A stretch of DNA of 64,000 nucleotides from CAILZL01 sp050248275 (GCA_050248275.1 JBFWSR010000009.1:62001-126000); one strand, 5' to 3'. Positions 43,321 through 52,668 are shown, numbered from the stretch's first letter. Program-made: numbers and translations. Notes: generated by a model from the sequence alone, not told the origin.

Positions 43321-44450
43321 TGTTCGGCGCTGCAGATGACGGTGGCTTCTTCGGTCAGATCAATGCCGACCGGACACCAGCTCAGGCAGCGCCCGCAGCC
43401 CACGCAGCCGCTGCGTCCGTACTGCTCATGCCAGCTGCCGAGTTTATGGGTGAGCCATTGGCGATAGCGCGTGCGCGTATCAGGCCGCACCGTAAAGCCG
43501 TGAATGTAACTGTGTCCTTGCGTGAAACAGGAGTCCCACTCGCGCACATGTTCGGATTTTGCGCCATCGAGTTGGGGCGCATCCGCTTCGCTGTGGCAGA
43601 AACAGGTGGGACAAACCGATGTGCAATTGCCGCAGGACAGGCAGCGTTCGGCCACCTCATTCCAGCGGGGGTGTTCCAGGTTGGCGAACAATGCCGCTTG
43701 CAGATTCCGTCCGGGCAAGGTGCGCGTTTGTCTGGCGGCTGCCTGACGGCTCTGTGCTTCGGCTGCGGCGATCTGGGCCGGGGTTGCATCGGGTAAGGAC
43801 AGCGCCTGTAGGATCGCTGCACCACGTGCGCTGCCGGCTTCGGCAACGAAGCCATCGTCCAGTTCGGTCAGTGCAATGTCGAAGCCCGAGGATGCGCGCG
43901 GCCCATCGCCGGTGGAGGCACAAAAACAGGTGTCTGCAGGATGGCTGCAATTTACCGCGACGATGAACAGGCCTTCACGGCGGCTGGCGTAACCGGGATC
44001 GGGATAGGCACCTTGCAGGAAATGTTTGTCTTGCAGGGCAAGGGCAGCCAGATCGCAGGCGCGGGCGCCAATGACGGCAAGCGGTTTGTGCCTGGATTGC
44101 CGGGCATCGAACACCAGGCTGCCGTCTGCCTGCCGTGTCGCCCACCAGAGCGTATCGCGCGGCGCGAACAGAAACGGCTTGAGCGCTTGAGGTCCATTCG
44201 CCCAGGCAAAGCGGCGCTGGCTGGCCGTCACGTGGGTTCGATATGACCCCGGCGATTGCTGGTCAACAACTCCCAGGGGCAGATCGGCTGCGCCATTCAG
44301 GCGCCCGTAAATGATCGCATCGTCGCGGAGCATCGGCCCGACGCAGGCATAGCCGGCATCATTCAGCGCATCCATGAGGTCTTGCAGGCGTTCCTGCAAC
44401 AGCTGCATCGGCATTCGGTCAAACGAGGAGGTTGTCATCGTGGAGCGCAT
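43317..44450 (-). CDS. Hydrogenase beta subunit, 4Fe-4S dicluster protein
   Basis: 377 residues. The N-terminal two thirds resemble the anaerobic sulfite reductase A/hydrogenase beta family. Two C-terminal ferredoxin motifs are CLSCGNCTSVCPTCFC and CVGCGRCLSWCPVGID. First gene of the beta-gamma-small-large-protease operon. An alternative ATG at 44438 would remove four residues. The region upstream shows no NifA site that I could find, so it is probably not part of the nif regulon. Confidence 0.85.
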   Translation of the reverse strand: MRSTMTTSSFDRMPMQLLQERLQDLMDALNDAGYACVGPMLRDDAIIYGRLNGAADLPLGVVDQQSPGSYRTHVTASQRRFAWANGPQALKPFLFAPRDTLWWATRQADGSLVFDARQSRHKPLAVIGARACDLAALALQDKHFLQGAYPDPGYASRREGLFIVAVNCSHPADTCFCASTGDGPRASSGFDIALTELDDGFVAEAGSARGAAILQALSLPDATPAQIAAAEAQSRQAAARQTRTLPGRNLQAALFANLEHPRWNEVAERCLSCGNCTSVCPTCFCHSEADAPQLDGAKSEHVREWDSCFTQGHSYIHGFTVRPDTRTRYRQWLTHKLGSWHEQYGRSGCVGCGRCLSWCPVGIDLTEEATVICSAEQ

Positions 44451-44923
44451 TACTCTTTGAAATTCTTGCCGGCCGTAACATAGCAGGGGGTCATAATTCT
44501 ATTAATACGGGGTTACAGCATTTTTACTGGCCGGCATGCATTGCAGCAGCAGGAAACTTGCCGACCAGCGCATTCGCATTGGGTGAAGATTACGATGGGC
44601 GACGGTTTGAAAGTGGCATCGTACCGGAAGTGGTGATTGCTGCATTTTAGGGATTACCTGTCCGAGTTGATTTTCTGACCGCACTAACAATGATCAGATG
44701 ATATTTGTATGGCACAACTAAGGTGCATGTTTTTTGATCAAATCTGCTTGAACTCAGGCCTCATGTTTTTTTGGCATGTCAGCGCATAAAAAAAGCCGGG
44801 AATATTCATTGCGTTGGCCCCATTCATGATCGAGACTGCTGACAAAGCATGGTTCTTGCACGCTCCGGATCGAGGTTCAAATAACCGCAACTCTGGATTG
44901 CTCGCAATCGGAGATCACATACA
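44451..44923. other. Divergent regulatory gap between hydrogenase operon and nifA
   Basis: 473 bases, A/T-richer than the neighbours. It contains a TTTGATCAAA palindrome (44733-44742) of unknown role. I found no TGT-N10-ACA site and no correctly spaced -24/-12 element. Both promoters presumably lie here. Confidence 0.5.
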
Positions 44924-46717
44924 GTGTCAGCGGCTGAAATGGTGAAGGCGAAACGGCACGGCGTGGAGCGGAGCGTCAAGGGCATACGTCGCTCCGACAT
45001 TTCTCTGGTCGGTGTCTATGAAATATCCAAACTGCTGACCGTACCGGCCCGCTTGGAGGCGACGCTGGCTGGCGTGCTGCAATTGCTGGCCAGCTTTCTG
45101 GAAATGCGTCATGGCCTGATTGCCTTGCTGGGCGAAGATGGCGCGCCTGAAGTCGTGGTGGGTTCTGGGTGGAGCGAAGCCACCGCCAAGCGCTATTTCG
45201 ATCGTCTGCCTGAACGCGCCATCGGCCGCATCGTTGTCACCAAGATGCCGCTGGTCATCGAGCGCATGCGGCAGGATCCCTTGTTCGAGAACTGGGATTT
45301 TTCCGAGTGGGGCGCATCGGATGGCGATTCTTCTTTCATTGGCGTGCCGATCAAGGATCGTGGCAATGTCATCGGCACCCTGACCATTGATCGCGAGCAT
45401 GGCGATGTGCCGTACTTCAGCTTCGATGAGGATGTGCGCTTCCTGACCATGATTGCCAATCTGCTGGGACAGACGGTGCGGTTGCAGCGTCTGATCATGC
45501 GCGATCGCGAACGCCTGATGGGCGAACAGCGTCGCCTGGAAAAAACCATTGAACACACCGCTCCAGCACCGGAGCGTACTCCACCTCAGCCCGGCGGCAT
45601 CATCGGCGCCACCCCGGTGATTCGCGCCGTGCTCGACAAGGTGCGTCGTGTGGCGCGCAGCCATTCGCCGGTGTTATTGCGGGGTGAATCGGGCACTGGC
45701 AAGGAAATGTTTGCCAAGGCATTGCACGACATGTCGCCGCGTCGCAAGGGACCGTTTGTTGCCGTCAATTGTGCGGCGCTGGCGGAAAGCGTCTTGGAGT
45801 CAGAGCTGTTCGGTCATGAAAAGGGCGCTTTTACCGGTGCGGTGGCGCAGCGCAAGGGACGGTTTGAACTGGCGGACCAGGGCACGCTGTTTCTGGATGA
45901 AATCGGCGAAATTTCGCCGGCCTTTCAGGCCAAGCTATTGCGGGTATTGCAGCTCGGCGAGTTCGAGCGCGTGGGCGGCACCGGCACCATCAAGGTGAAT
46001 GTGCGTCTGGTCGCGGCTACCAATCGCAATCTCGAAGAGGCGGTGGCCAAAGGAGAGTTCCGCGCCGATCTGTACTATCGCGTCAATGTGGTACCCATTT
46101 TTCTGCCGCCATTGCGTGAACGCAAAGGCGATATTCCGGTGCTGGCGCGTGAATTTCTGGATCGTTTCAACATGGAGCACGATGCCAATTTTACTTGGAC
46201 TGACAGTGCGCTGACCGTGCTGACATCCTGTTACTTTCCCGGCAATGTCCGTGAGCTGGAGAATTGCGTTCGACGCACTGCCACACTGGCGCATGGGCAG
46301 CGTATTGTCGCGGACGATTTCGCCTGTCGCCATGACGAATGTCTGTCAGCAGTGTTGTGGAAAAAATCGGCGGAGTCAGCAAGTGATTACATTTCGGTGC
46401 CGGTCGGGCGCGGTACATTGGGCGGTAAGTCAGTGGTGGCTGCTTCTGCGCCACGCGGGCGCTCCAGTGATGATCATGTGATGACGAGCGCTGAGGAAGA
46501 GCATGACAGCGCGCCCACCAGCGCTTATCTGGAAACCGGAACGACTGACACTGACCTGGATAATGAAATGGGAGGCGATGCAGAGCGTGCGCGCCTGGTG
46601 GAAGCCATGGAGACCGCAGGCTGGGTACAAGCCAAGGCAGCGCGCTTGCTGGGGTTGACCGCACGCCAGATCGGTTATGCGCTGCGCAAACATCATATCC
46701 CCGTGAAGAAATTCTAA
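44924..46717 (+). CDS. nifA: Nif-specific sigma-54 activator NifA
   Basis: 597 residues from the GTG at 44924 (GGAGA upstream; ATG at 44939 is an alternative). GAF domain about 40-190; AAA+ domain with Walker A GESGTGKE, the sigma-54 contact ESELFGHEKGAFTGA and FLDEIGE; C-terminal helix-turn-helix (QAKAARLLGLTARQIGYAL). The cysteines CYFPGNVRELENC...FACRHDEC fit C-X11-C-X19-C-X4-C exactly, the motif of oxygen-sensitive NifA in alpha/betaproteobacteria. It should activate the five promoters listed in this window. Confidence 0.93.
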   Translation: MSAAEMVKAKRHGVERSVKGIRRSDISLVGVYEISKLLTVPARLEATLAGVLQLLASFLEMRHGLIALLGEDGAPEVVVGSGWSEATAKRYFDRLPERAIGRIVVTKMPLVIERMRQDPLFENWDFSEWGASDGDSSFIGVPIKDRGNVIGTLTIDREHGDVPYFSFDEDVRFLTMIANLLGQTVRLQRLIMRDRERLMGEQRRLEKTIEHTAPAPERTPPQPGGIIGATPVIRAVLDKVRRVARSHSPVLLRGESGTGKEMFAKALHDMSPRRKGPFVAVNCAALAESVLESELFGHEKGAFTGAVAQRKGRFELADQGTLFLDEIGEISPAFQAKLLRVLQLGEFERVGGTGTIKVNVRLVAATNRNLEEAVAKGEFRADLYYRVNVVPIFLPPLRERKGDIPVLAREFLDRFNMEHDANFTWTDSALTVLTSCYFPGNVRELENCVRRTATLAHGQRIVADDFACRHDECLSAVLWKKSAESASDYISVPVGRGTLGGKSVVAASAPRGRSSDDHVMTSAEEEHDSAPTSAYLETGTTDTDLDNEMGGDAERARLVEAMETAGWVQAKAARLLGLTARQIGYALRKHHIPVKKF

Positions 46718-46750
46718 GGCGCTGTCCGGCAGCAGCATTGTTGTCGTCAA

Positions 46751-46843
46751 TGTCGGGTTTGCGACAAAGCTCCGCGACTGTTTCTTGCCGCAGTCTCAAT
46801 GACTTAATTCAATCAAGCGGTTATGCGTGGCCCCATTCTTGCT
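46751..46843 (+). promoter_or_regulatory. NifA site and sigma-54 promoter for the ferritin-like gene
   Basis: NifA upstream site TGT-N10-ACA at 46751-46766 (TGTCGGGTTTGCGACA). The -24/-12 element TGGCCCCATTCTTGCT is at 46828-46843 with GG and GC separated by 10 bases. Distance and order are as in known nif promoters. Transcription should start near 46855, ahead of the ATG at 46920. Confidence 0.8.
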
Positions 46844-46919
46844 TTGCTGTGGTGGCGATGCCGGTCACTGCGCTGCCGGCATTCTGGCTTATATAAATCC
46901 GCAACCAAAGGTAAGTGTC

Positions 46920-47396
46920 ATGGATTCGGTCGAAGTGTTCCTGGCTTATTCGATCAAACTGGAAGAGGAAGCGGCCCTGCGTTTTGGCCAGTTGGCCGAC
47001 GCAATGATGTCCGCTGGCAATCCCGAAGTGGGAAAACTATTCCGTCGCCTTGCCGAGTATTCGCGCCTGCACATGAGCGATGCGCGTGAACGCGCCGGCT
47101 TTCGCGTCATTCCGAAAATCGGCCAGAGCGAGTATGAATGGCCCGATATTGAAAGTCCTGAAACCGCCGCCATCTGGGCAGCCGATCCGTTTATCGGACG
47201 CGAGCAGGCGTTGCAGGTGGCGCTGGATGCGGAAAGGGCTGGTCTGGCCTACTACCGCCACATTCTTGAATCGACGCGCGATCCGGAAGTGAAAATCTTT
47301 GCGCACGAATTCGTCGATGAAGAAAGCCAGCATGTGGCCGAGCTGGAACGGTGGCTGGCCTTGCATCAGTCAGGTAAATCGTTGCCGGTTGATTAG
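46920..47396 (+). CDS. Ferritin-like (rubrerythrin-type) protein of the nif region
   Basis: 158 residues from the ATG at 46920 with AAAGGTAA upstream; an earlier in-frame start lies inside the promoter and is excluded. Four-helix ferritin-like pattern with Glu residues in helix 1 (KLEEEAALRF), His in SRLHMSDARE, Glu in DAERAGLAYY and an ExxxH-type pair in VDEESQHVAELE, suited to a di-iron site. No rubredoxin domain. The sigma-54/NifA promoter places it in the nif regulon. A role in oxygen or peroxide protection of nitrogenase is plausible but unproven. Confidence 0.8.
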   Translation: MDSVEVFLAYSIKLEEEAALRFGQLADAMMSAGNPEVGKLFRRLAEYSRLHMSDARERAGFRVIPKIGQSEYEWPDIESPETAAIWAADPFIGREQALQVALDAERAGLAYYRHILESTRDPEVKIFAHEFVDEESQHVAELERWLALHQSGKSLPVD

Positions 47397-47440
47397 TGGC
47401 CGCCAAGCGCAACGATCAATACCGCTGACGCCGACAGATC

Positions 47441-47567
47441 TGTAAATCGGATGACATTGGTCATGTCCGGTTCGTCTTAAAGCCGACAAAGCTAAAGTGA
47501 CATTCAGGTCCCTTTCTCCATAACTTGTTAATAACACGCGGAAAATTATTCAGGCATGCTTTGTGCT
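47441..47567 (+). promoter_or_regulatory. NifA site and sigma-54 promoter for the ferredoxin fusion gene
   Basis: TGT-N10-ACA at 47441-47456 (TGTAAATCGGATGACA). The -24/-12 element AGGCATGCTTTGTGCT is at 47552-47567 with correct GG-N10-GC spacing. The first base is A instead of T, and the -12 reads GTGC, so it is weaker than the others. Predicted start near 47578; the ATG is at 47613. Confidence 0.7.
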
Positions 47568-47612
47568 TGGAGTGCTGCGGATTATCGGATAAGCAATCAG
47601 GAGCACCGAGTC

Positions 47613-48521
47613 ATGGCTAATGTAACGTTTTCTTCTCCGGTGATGGCGCGCGATGTCACCGTTTATGCCGTCGCTGGGGATCGCGGCACGCTGCTGTCGC
47701 TGGCCAAGGCGCACAAGATTCCAATCCCGTTTGATTGTCAGGACGGCGAGTGCGGCTCCTGCCTGGTCGAGGTCAAGCACCTTTCGCACGGTCCGCGGCA
47801 TGGCATTGCGCTGACGGAAAAGGAAAAGGAAATGTTGCGGCAGCTTGGCAAGATCACCAGGCAGGAAATCATGGAAGCGGAAGTGAACGACATGCCGCCG
47901 CGTTTCAGGCTGGCCTGTCAGTGTTTTGTTCGCAACGAAGATATTTTCGTTGCTTTCGAAGGAGACAAGACCCTGCCGGCAAAAGGTCCGGCTCTGTCGA
48001 TTGCAGCGGCAGTGTACAAAGGTGGTATTGAAGTCAAGACGCTGGACGAGTTCCTGAGCTACGCCGTCAAGGTTGAAGAAGACGCGGCGATCCATTTCGA
48101 GCATCTTGCCGAAACCATGAATGCCTGCGGTAATGCCGATGTGGCGGCGCTGTTCAGCCAACTGGGCATGTATTCACGTCTGCATTTGCAGGAGGCAAAG
48201 GAAAAAGCCGTTCGGTACGACGCCACGCTCGATCTGCCGCAGAGTTCGATGTGGCCCGACAATGCCACACCGGAGCAAACCACGCTGTGGGCGGGCGATC
48301 CCTCGTTGTCGCGACTGGGCGCCCTCAAGGCGGCGTTGCAGGGCGAGCGGCGTGGTTACGAGTTTTATTATGCGATTGCCGGCACCACCCATGACCCCAA
48401 AATCCGTGCGGTTGCCAAGGAGTTCGTGCGTGAAGAGAAAGAGCATGTGGAGACGCTCAAGTTGTGGATCGAAAAGGAAGAGGCGACCATGCGCGCCAGG
48501 AATCGGGCCAGCATTCCCTGA
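47613..48521 (+). CDS. Fusion of [2Fe-2S] ferredoxin and ferritin-like domain
   Basis: 302 residues; AGGAGC precedes the ATG. Residues 1-120 are a plant-type ferredoxin (CQDGECGSC near 42-50, then CQC near 107). Residues about 140-295 are a ferritin-like domain homologous to the preceding gene (FLSYAVKVEEDAAIHFEHLAETM, YSRLHLQEAKE, REEKEHVETL). The natural reading is that the ferredoxin feeds electrons to the di-iron centre, as in a peroxide or oxygen reductase. It has its own NifA/sigma-54 promoter and a strong terminator. Confidence 0.82.
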   Translation: MANVTFSSPVMARDVTVYAVAGDRGTLLSLAKAHKIPIPFDCQDGECGSCLVEVKHLSHGPRHGIALTEKEKEMLRQLGKITRQEIMEAEVNDMPPRFRLACQCFVRNEDIFVAFEGDKTLPAKGPALSIAAAVYKGGIEVKTLDEFLSYAVKVEEDAAIHFEHLAETMNACGNADVAALFSQLGMYSRLHLQEAKEKAVRYDATLDLPQSSMWPDNATPEQTTLWAGDPSLSRLGALKAALQGERRGYEFYYAIAGTTHDPKIRAVAKEFVREEKEHVETLKLWIEKEEATMRARNRASIP

Positions 48522-48530
48522 TTCCGCCGA

Positions 48531-48563
48531 CGCCATCCGGTGTGATCAACACACCGGATGGCG
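48531..48563. terminator. Strong hairpin between convergent genes
   Basis: Perfect 14-bp stem CGCCATCCGGTGTG (48531-48544) and CACACCGGATGGCG (48550-48563), 5-nt loop. It lies between the fusion gene and the end of the fix operon. There is no T-run, so it acts as a Rho-assisted or bidirectional barrier. Confidence 0.7.
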
Positions 48564-48595
48564 CAGGAACGGACATTAAATCAAGCAGAGGCTTC

Positions 48596-49084
48596 TCAGA
48601 TGCTGCCGGCAGCCAGCGTGCGAATGACTGAGCCGCCGACCTGATCATGCGGATCAAGCTGCGCCAGCTTTTCCAGCAGCAGATGCGATTCGTCAGGATG
48701 GCCCAGGCGCAAACGGATAAAGGCCAGCGCCTTCAGGCTGAACAAATAAAAGTGAGCGGGATGATTAATATCGTTCCACGGCGCGCTGTGTAATGTCAGT
48801 TGCCGCCAGTCTGGTTCAAAGCCGCCTAAAGCCGCGGCCTTGTCGAGCGCTGTCACAGTAATGCGCTCCGCGTCGCTTAAACGACGCTTGTAGAAATAGA
48901 ACTTGTACAGCGCAAAGTACACCGGCAGGCAGTCAGGGTCCTGTGCGTATGCTTTTAACAGTAACTCTTCGGCATGCGCCGCATCGGCATGATAGTAAAC
49001 GGCTGCGTCCTGCAAGCATTGATTGATCAGGGGCGAAGCGTCGCCGCCAAAACGCGGTGGCTGTACCTCAAGGCTGGATGCCAC
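48596..49084 (-). CDS. TPR-like protein of unknown function at the end of the fix operon
   Basis: 162 residues from a GTG at 49084, 10 bases after the fixX stop; no ATG is available nearby, and the Shine-Dalgarno is poor. It is helical and tetratricopeptide-like (AEELLLKAYAQDPDCLPVYFALYKFYFYKRRLSDAERI). The segment YKFYFYKRRLSDA and later HFYLFSLKALAFIRLRLG match the gene at 63528 (YRFYFYKNRLREA, RFYLFTLKGYAYLQLRLG). Both end nif-regulated operons, so a shared nitrogen-fixation role is likely; the mechanism is unknown. Confidence 0.75.
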   Translation of the reverse strand: MASSLEVQPPRFGGDASPLINQCLQDAAVYYHADAAHAEELLLKAYAQDPDCLPVYFALYKFYFYKRRLSDAERITVTALDKAAALGGFEPDWRQLTLHSAPWNDINHPAHFYLFSLKALAFIRLRLGHPDESHLLLEKLAQLDPHDQVGGSVIRTLAAGSI

Positions 49085-49094
49085 GGACAGGCGA

Positions 49095-49382
49095 CTAACC
49101 GAACTTGAACAGGATGCCGTAACCGCCGCGCGGGTATTCCCACTCGACGTTGCGGAAGTCGGAGCAGACCACACGACAGGTGCCGCATTCCAGGCAGCCA
49201 TCGGTAATCAGCGTGACATTGCCATCGCCTTCCTGGGTGTAACAGGACGCCGGACAGACTGCGGTGCAGGGCTTGGTATCGCACTTCACCTGACAGACGT
49301 CGGCGTCGATGATCCGGATGTGCGGCCGTCCGGCATCCACCTTGTAGCGGTTCTGAAACAGCTTTTCCTCGACCTTGATCAT
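49095..49382 (-). CDS. fixX: Ferredoxin-like protein FixX
   Basis: 95 residues from the ATG at 49382, which overlaps the fixC stop (ATGA). The cysteines CDTKPCTAVCPASC and CLECGTCRVVC mark the ferredoxin fold with one cluster site partly altered, as in FixX/ETF-QO small subunits. It works with FixABC in electron bifurcation from NADH toward quinone and low-potential ferredoxin/flavodoxin for nitrogenase. Confidence 0.92.
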   Translation of the reverse strand: MIKVEEKLFQNRYKVDAGRPHIRIIDADVCQVKCDTKPCTAVCPASCYTQEGDGNVTLITDGCLECGTCRVVCSDFRNVEWEYPRGGYGILFKFG

Positions 49383-50677
49383 TCGAAGGCTCTCCACAGT
49401 TTGAAGACGTCACCCAGCAGACCGAAGCGCGAACGCCTGGCGACAAAGCTCTTGCGTATCTCGCGTTCCTTGCTCTTCTTGTCGGCGCCATCGACCAGCA
49501 GCATTTTGTGCGCGGCGCGGTTGATGAGTTCCGGATAGGCATTGAAGAACTGATGATTGCTTTCAAAGATCTGCGGCATGTTGCGATACTTTTTCAGATC
49601 CTTGATGACAAAGCTGTCTTCCAGCTTGGCGGCATACAGCGCCAGATTTTCCCTGGTAAACGCCTTGCCGGCCTGGTGCAGTTCAATGGCGGTTTCCGCC
49701 GCCAGCCGACCTGAGGTCATGGCCAGGTTGGAACCTTCGCGATGCACGCTGTTGACGAACATGGTGGCGTCACCGACCATCATCCAGCCATCGCCGTAGT
49801 TCTGGGGAATGGCGTTATAGCCGCCTTCCGGAATCAGGTGCGCGCTGTATTCCTTCATCTCGCCGCCTTCGATCAACGGTGCGATGGCGGGATGCGCCTT
49901 CATGCTTTCAATCAGGGAATGCGGCGAGATGCGCTGTTCGCGCATGTCGGAGAGCAGACAGCCCACGCCCAGCGTGATGGACTCGCTGTTGGTGTACAGG
50001 AAACCCGTGCCGACCATGCCCTTGGTGAGCTTGCCGGCCATTTCGATGGCGACGCCTTCGCCGGGCTTGATGTTGAAGCGGCTTTCGATGGTGGTGTCCG
50101 GCAGGAAGTGGATTTCCTTTACCGCCAACGCTACATCCTTGGGCTTGAGTTCGGGATGAAATCCGGCTTTCTTGGCCAGCAACGAATTCACGCCATCGGC
50201 CAGGATCACCACATCGGCGTACACCGAGCCGCCAATGCGGTCGGTCTGCACGCCCACCACGCGCTTGCCGTCCATATGCAGGCCGGTCACAGTGGTTTCG
50301 CAAATCACCAGTGCGCCGGCATCCTGCACTTTCTTGGAGAACCAGCGATCGAATTGCGCACGAATAATCGTGTAGCGGTTGTAGGGTTCCTTGTTGAACT
50401 CTTCGGAGCGATAGGTGCCGCCCACATAAGAGTCATCTTCCATCACCCACATGCGCTGTTCGATCAGATGCCGTTCCAGCGGCGCATCTTCGCGAAAGTC
50501 GGGAATGATTTTCTCCAAGGCATCGGCATACAGAATCGCGCCTTGCACGTTCTTCGAGCCCGGCGATTCGCCACGCTCGATCTGCAGCACATTGAGGCCC
50601 GCCTTGGCAGCGGTGTAAGCGGCGGCATTACCGGACGGTCCTGCACCCACCACAATCACATCAAATTTCTCAGTCAT
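49379..50677 (-). CDS. fixC: Flavoprotein FixC (ETF-quinone oxidoreductase-like)
   Basis: 432 residues. The N-terminal FAD motif VVGAGPSGNAAAYTAAKAG, a GIPEGGYN-like segment (LIPEGGYNAIPQ), DAT(M)FVN near the middle and the family-length C-terminal tail match FixC. It would receive electrons from FixAB and pass them to quinone. Order fixA-fixB-fixC-fixX is conserved. Confidence 0.93.
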   Translation of the reverse strand: MTEKFDVIVVGAGPSGNAAAYTAAKAGLNVLQIERGESPGSKNVQGAILYADALEKIIPDFREDAPLERHLIEQRMWVMEDDSYVGGTYRSEEFNKEPYNRYTIIRAQFDRWFSKKVQDAGALVICETTVTGLHMDGKRVVGVQTDRIGGSVYADVVILADGVNSLLAKKAGFHPELKPKDVALAVKEIHFLPDTTIESRFNIKPGEGVAIEMAGKLTKGMVGTGFLYTNSESITLGVGCLLSDMREQRISPHSLIESMKAHPAIAPLIEGGEMKEYSAHLIPEGGYNAIPQNYGDGWMMVGDATMFVNSVHREGSNLAMTSGRLAAETAIELHQAGKAFTRENLALYAAKLEDSFVIKDLKKYRNMPQIFESNHQFFNAYPELINRAAHKMLLVDGADKKSKEREIRKSFVARRSRFGLLGDVFKLWRAFE

Positions 50678-50692
50678 GACGACCTCGTGTAC

Positions 50693-51787
50693 TCAGCCGG
50701 CGCGTTGTGCGGTCGCCAGGTGTTGACGGAAAGCATCTGTCAGCGCCGGCAATATCTGCATGGCATTACCGACGATGGCGTAGGTGGCGAAATCGAAGAT
50801 GGGCGCATTGGCATCTTCATTGATGGCGATGATCACATCCGAGGCATCCATGCCGACGCGATGTTGAATGGCCCCGGAGATGCCCGCTGCGATATATAGT
50901 TTGGGACGCACGGTCTTGCCGGTCTGTCCCACCTGTCGATCGGCACTGACCCAGCCGGCCTGAATCAATGGACGCGTCGCGCCCACTTCCGCGCCCAGCA
51001 CCTTGGCCAGATCCCACACCAGCTGAAAATTTTCCGGACGTTTCAGACCGCGACCGCCGGAGACAATGATGTCGGCATACGCCAGTTGGGCTTCATCGCG
51101 TTTGTCATCGGCGATGAATTCCAGCACCTTGGTGATGATGCTGGTCTCAACCATGTTCAGCGGTTGTTCGATGATGCGGCCGGTGCGGGCAGCATCCCGT
51201 TCCGGCATGTGCATGACGCGCGGTCGCACAGTGGCCATCTGTGGCCGGTAATTCAGTGTCTGAATCGTGCACAGCAGGCTGCCGCCGAAAGTAGGGCGGG
51301 TCGCGGCCAGACTGCGATTTTCGGGATCGATGTTGAGTTCGGTGCAGTCGGCGGTGAGGCCCGTCGCCAGGGTGGTGGCAATGCTGCCGGCCAGATCGCG
51401 ACCCAGCGTGGTGGCGCCCAGCAGCACGATTTCCGGCTGATACTGATTCACCAGATCGGTCATGCCCTTGGTGTAGGGCTCGTTGCGATAGTTTTCCAGA
51501 ATGGGATCGGTCATCGAATAACACAGGTCCGCGCCATACTTAAACGCTTCTGCACAAGCCTGCTGTATGGCCGGACCGGCCGCGCCCAGAATGACGCCGG
51601 CCAGTTCAACGCCGAGCTTGTCGGCCAGTTTGCGGCCTTCGCCCAGCAGTTCCCATGACACCGGATGCGTCACGCCGCGTTCGTGTTCGATGAATACCCA
51701 CACGCCTTTGTAGCCGGCGAGACGCGGATCGAGTTGAACCTTGCGACGATTGACGGCAGCGGCGGGTTGCGATGGTGCTTCACTCAT
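50693..51787 (-). CDS. fixB: Electron transfer flavoprotein alpha subunit FixB
   Basis: 364 residues. The C-terminal FAD-binding motif of ETF-alpha is clear (GRGLKRPENF, GATRPLIQAGWVSADRQVGQTGKTV, YIAAGISGAIQH, INEDANAPIF). It forms the bifurcating flavoprotein with FixA. It starts 24 bases after fixA. Confidence 0.93.
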   Translation of the reverse strand: MSEAPSQPAAAVNRRKVQLDPRLAGYKGVWVFIEHERGVTHPVSWELLGEGRKLADKLGVELAGVILGAAGPAIQQACAEAFKYGADLCYSMTDPILENYRNEPYTKGMTDLVNQYQPEIVLLGATTLGRDLAGSIATTLATGLTADCTELNIDPENRSLAATRPTFGGSLLCTIQTLNYRPQMATVRPRVMHMPERDAARTGRIIEQPLNMVETSIITKVLEFIADDKRDEAQLAYADIIVSGGRGLKRPENFQLVWDLAKVLGAEVGATRPLIQAGWVSADRQVGQTGKTVRPKLYIAAGISGAIQHRVGMDASDVIIAINEDANAPIFDFATYAIVGNAMQILPALTDAFRQHLATAQRAG

Positions 51788-51811
51788 GTTGATTCCTCGG
51801 ATGCAGCCTGC

Positions 51812-52657
51812 TCAGGAGACGCGCTTGGCCAACTCGCGTTCGATATGGGGAAAGCGTGTGAACATCTTGGTCAGCACAGTCACGGCCAGATCCTTGGGTG
51901 CATTGCTCTGGGTTTCGATGCGCTCGGTTTTTTCGGCCTTGGGTTTGGGCGCAAACACCTTGGACACCACGGTGGGCGAGCCTTTCAAGCCGATTTTCGT
52001 CAGATCTTCAATGCCGGCGGCAGTCTTGTCCCAGATCTTCAGTGGATACCGCGCCGAACGGAACATGTCGTCCATGGTGGCAAAGCGCATTTCGTTGATG
52101 CCTTCCAGCACGGTGATCAGCGCCGGCAACGCGGTTTGCAGCACCTGCACGCCGCCTTCGGCGCGTCGCTGCACGGTGATCTGCTGTCGATCCAGATCAA
52201 TCGAATCCACCTGGGAGACATAGGTGAGCAGTTGCAGATTGAGGCGCTTGGCAATGCCGGGCCCCACCTGTGCGGTGTCGCCGTCGATGGTCTGCTTGCC
52301 GGTGAAGACCAGATCCACCGGCATGTCTTTCTGGATCTGCCTGATCGCAGCCGCCAGTGCGTAGCTGGTGGCCAGCGTATCGGAACCGGCGAACGAACGG
52401 TCGCTGACCAGAATGGCTTCATCGGCGCCGAACGACAGTGCCTTGCGCAGGGCGGCATCCGCCTGTTGCGGACCCATGCACACTACCGTGACGCGGCCGC
52501 CGTAACGATCCTTCAACCGCAGCGCTTCTTCCAGCGCAAACAGATCGTAAGGATTGATGATGGCCGGCACGCCCTGACGCATGATGGTGTTGGTGACCGG
52601 ATGCACGCGAATCTGCGCACTGTCCGGCACCTGCTTGATACAGACAACGATATGCAT
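51812..52657 (-). CDS. fixA: Electron transfer flavoprotein beta subunit FixA
   Basis: 281 residues, start preceded by GAGGAGAGAG. ETF-beta signatures: IKQVPDS near the N-terminus, NPYDLFALEEALRLKD, DLVFTGKQTIDGDTAQVGPGIA and the C-terminal LKGSPTVV. It follows nifW by 11 bases in the nifV-nifW-fixABCX operon. Confidence 0.93.
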   Translation of the reverse strand: MHIVVCIKQVPDSAQIRVHPVTNTIMRQGVPAIINPYDLFALEEALRLKDRYGGRVTVVCMGPQQADAALRKALSFGADEAILVSDRSFAGSDTLATSYALAAAIRQIQKDMPVDLVFTGKQTIDGDTAQVGPGIAKRLNLQLLTYVSQVDSIDLDRQQITVQRRAEGGVQVLQTALPALITVLEGINEMRFATMDDMFRSARYPLKIWDKTAAGIEDLTKIGLKGSPTVVSKVFAPKPKAEKTERIETQSNAPKDLAVTVLTKMFTRFPHIERELAKRVS

Positions 52658-52668
52658 GGGCTCTCTCC

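Noticed and set aside
44709..44726. TGGCACAACTAAGGTGC as a sigma-54 promoter upstream of nifA
   Set aside because: GG and GC are 12 bases apart instead of 10, and no NifA site lies upstream.
44733..44742. TTTGATCAAA palindrome as an FNR/Anr site
   Set aside because: The half-sites lack the four-base spacer of TTGAT-N4-ATCAA; kept only as a note in the gap entry.
47551..47612. Upstream extension of the ferredoxin-fusion gene to 47556
   Set aside because: That start lies inside the -12 promoter element; the ATG at 47613 with AGGAGC is preferred.
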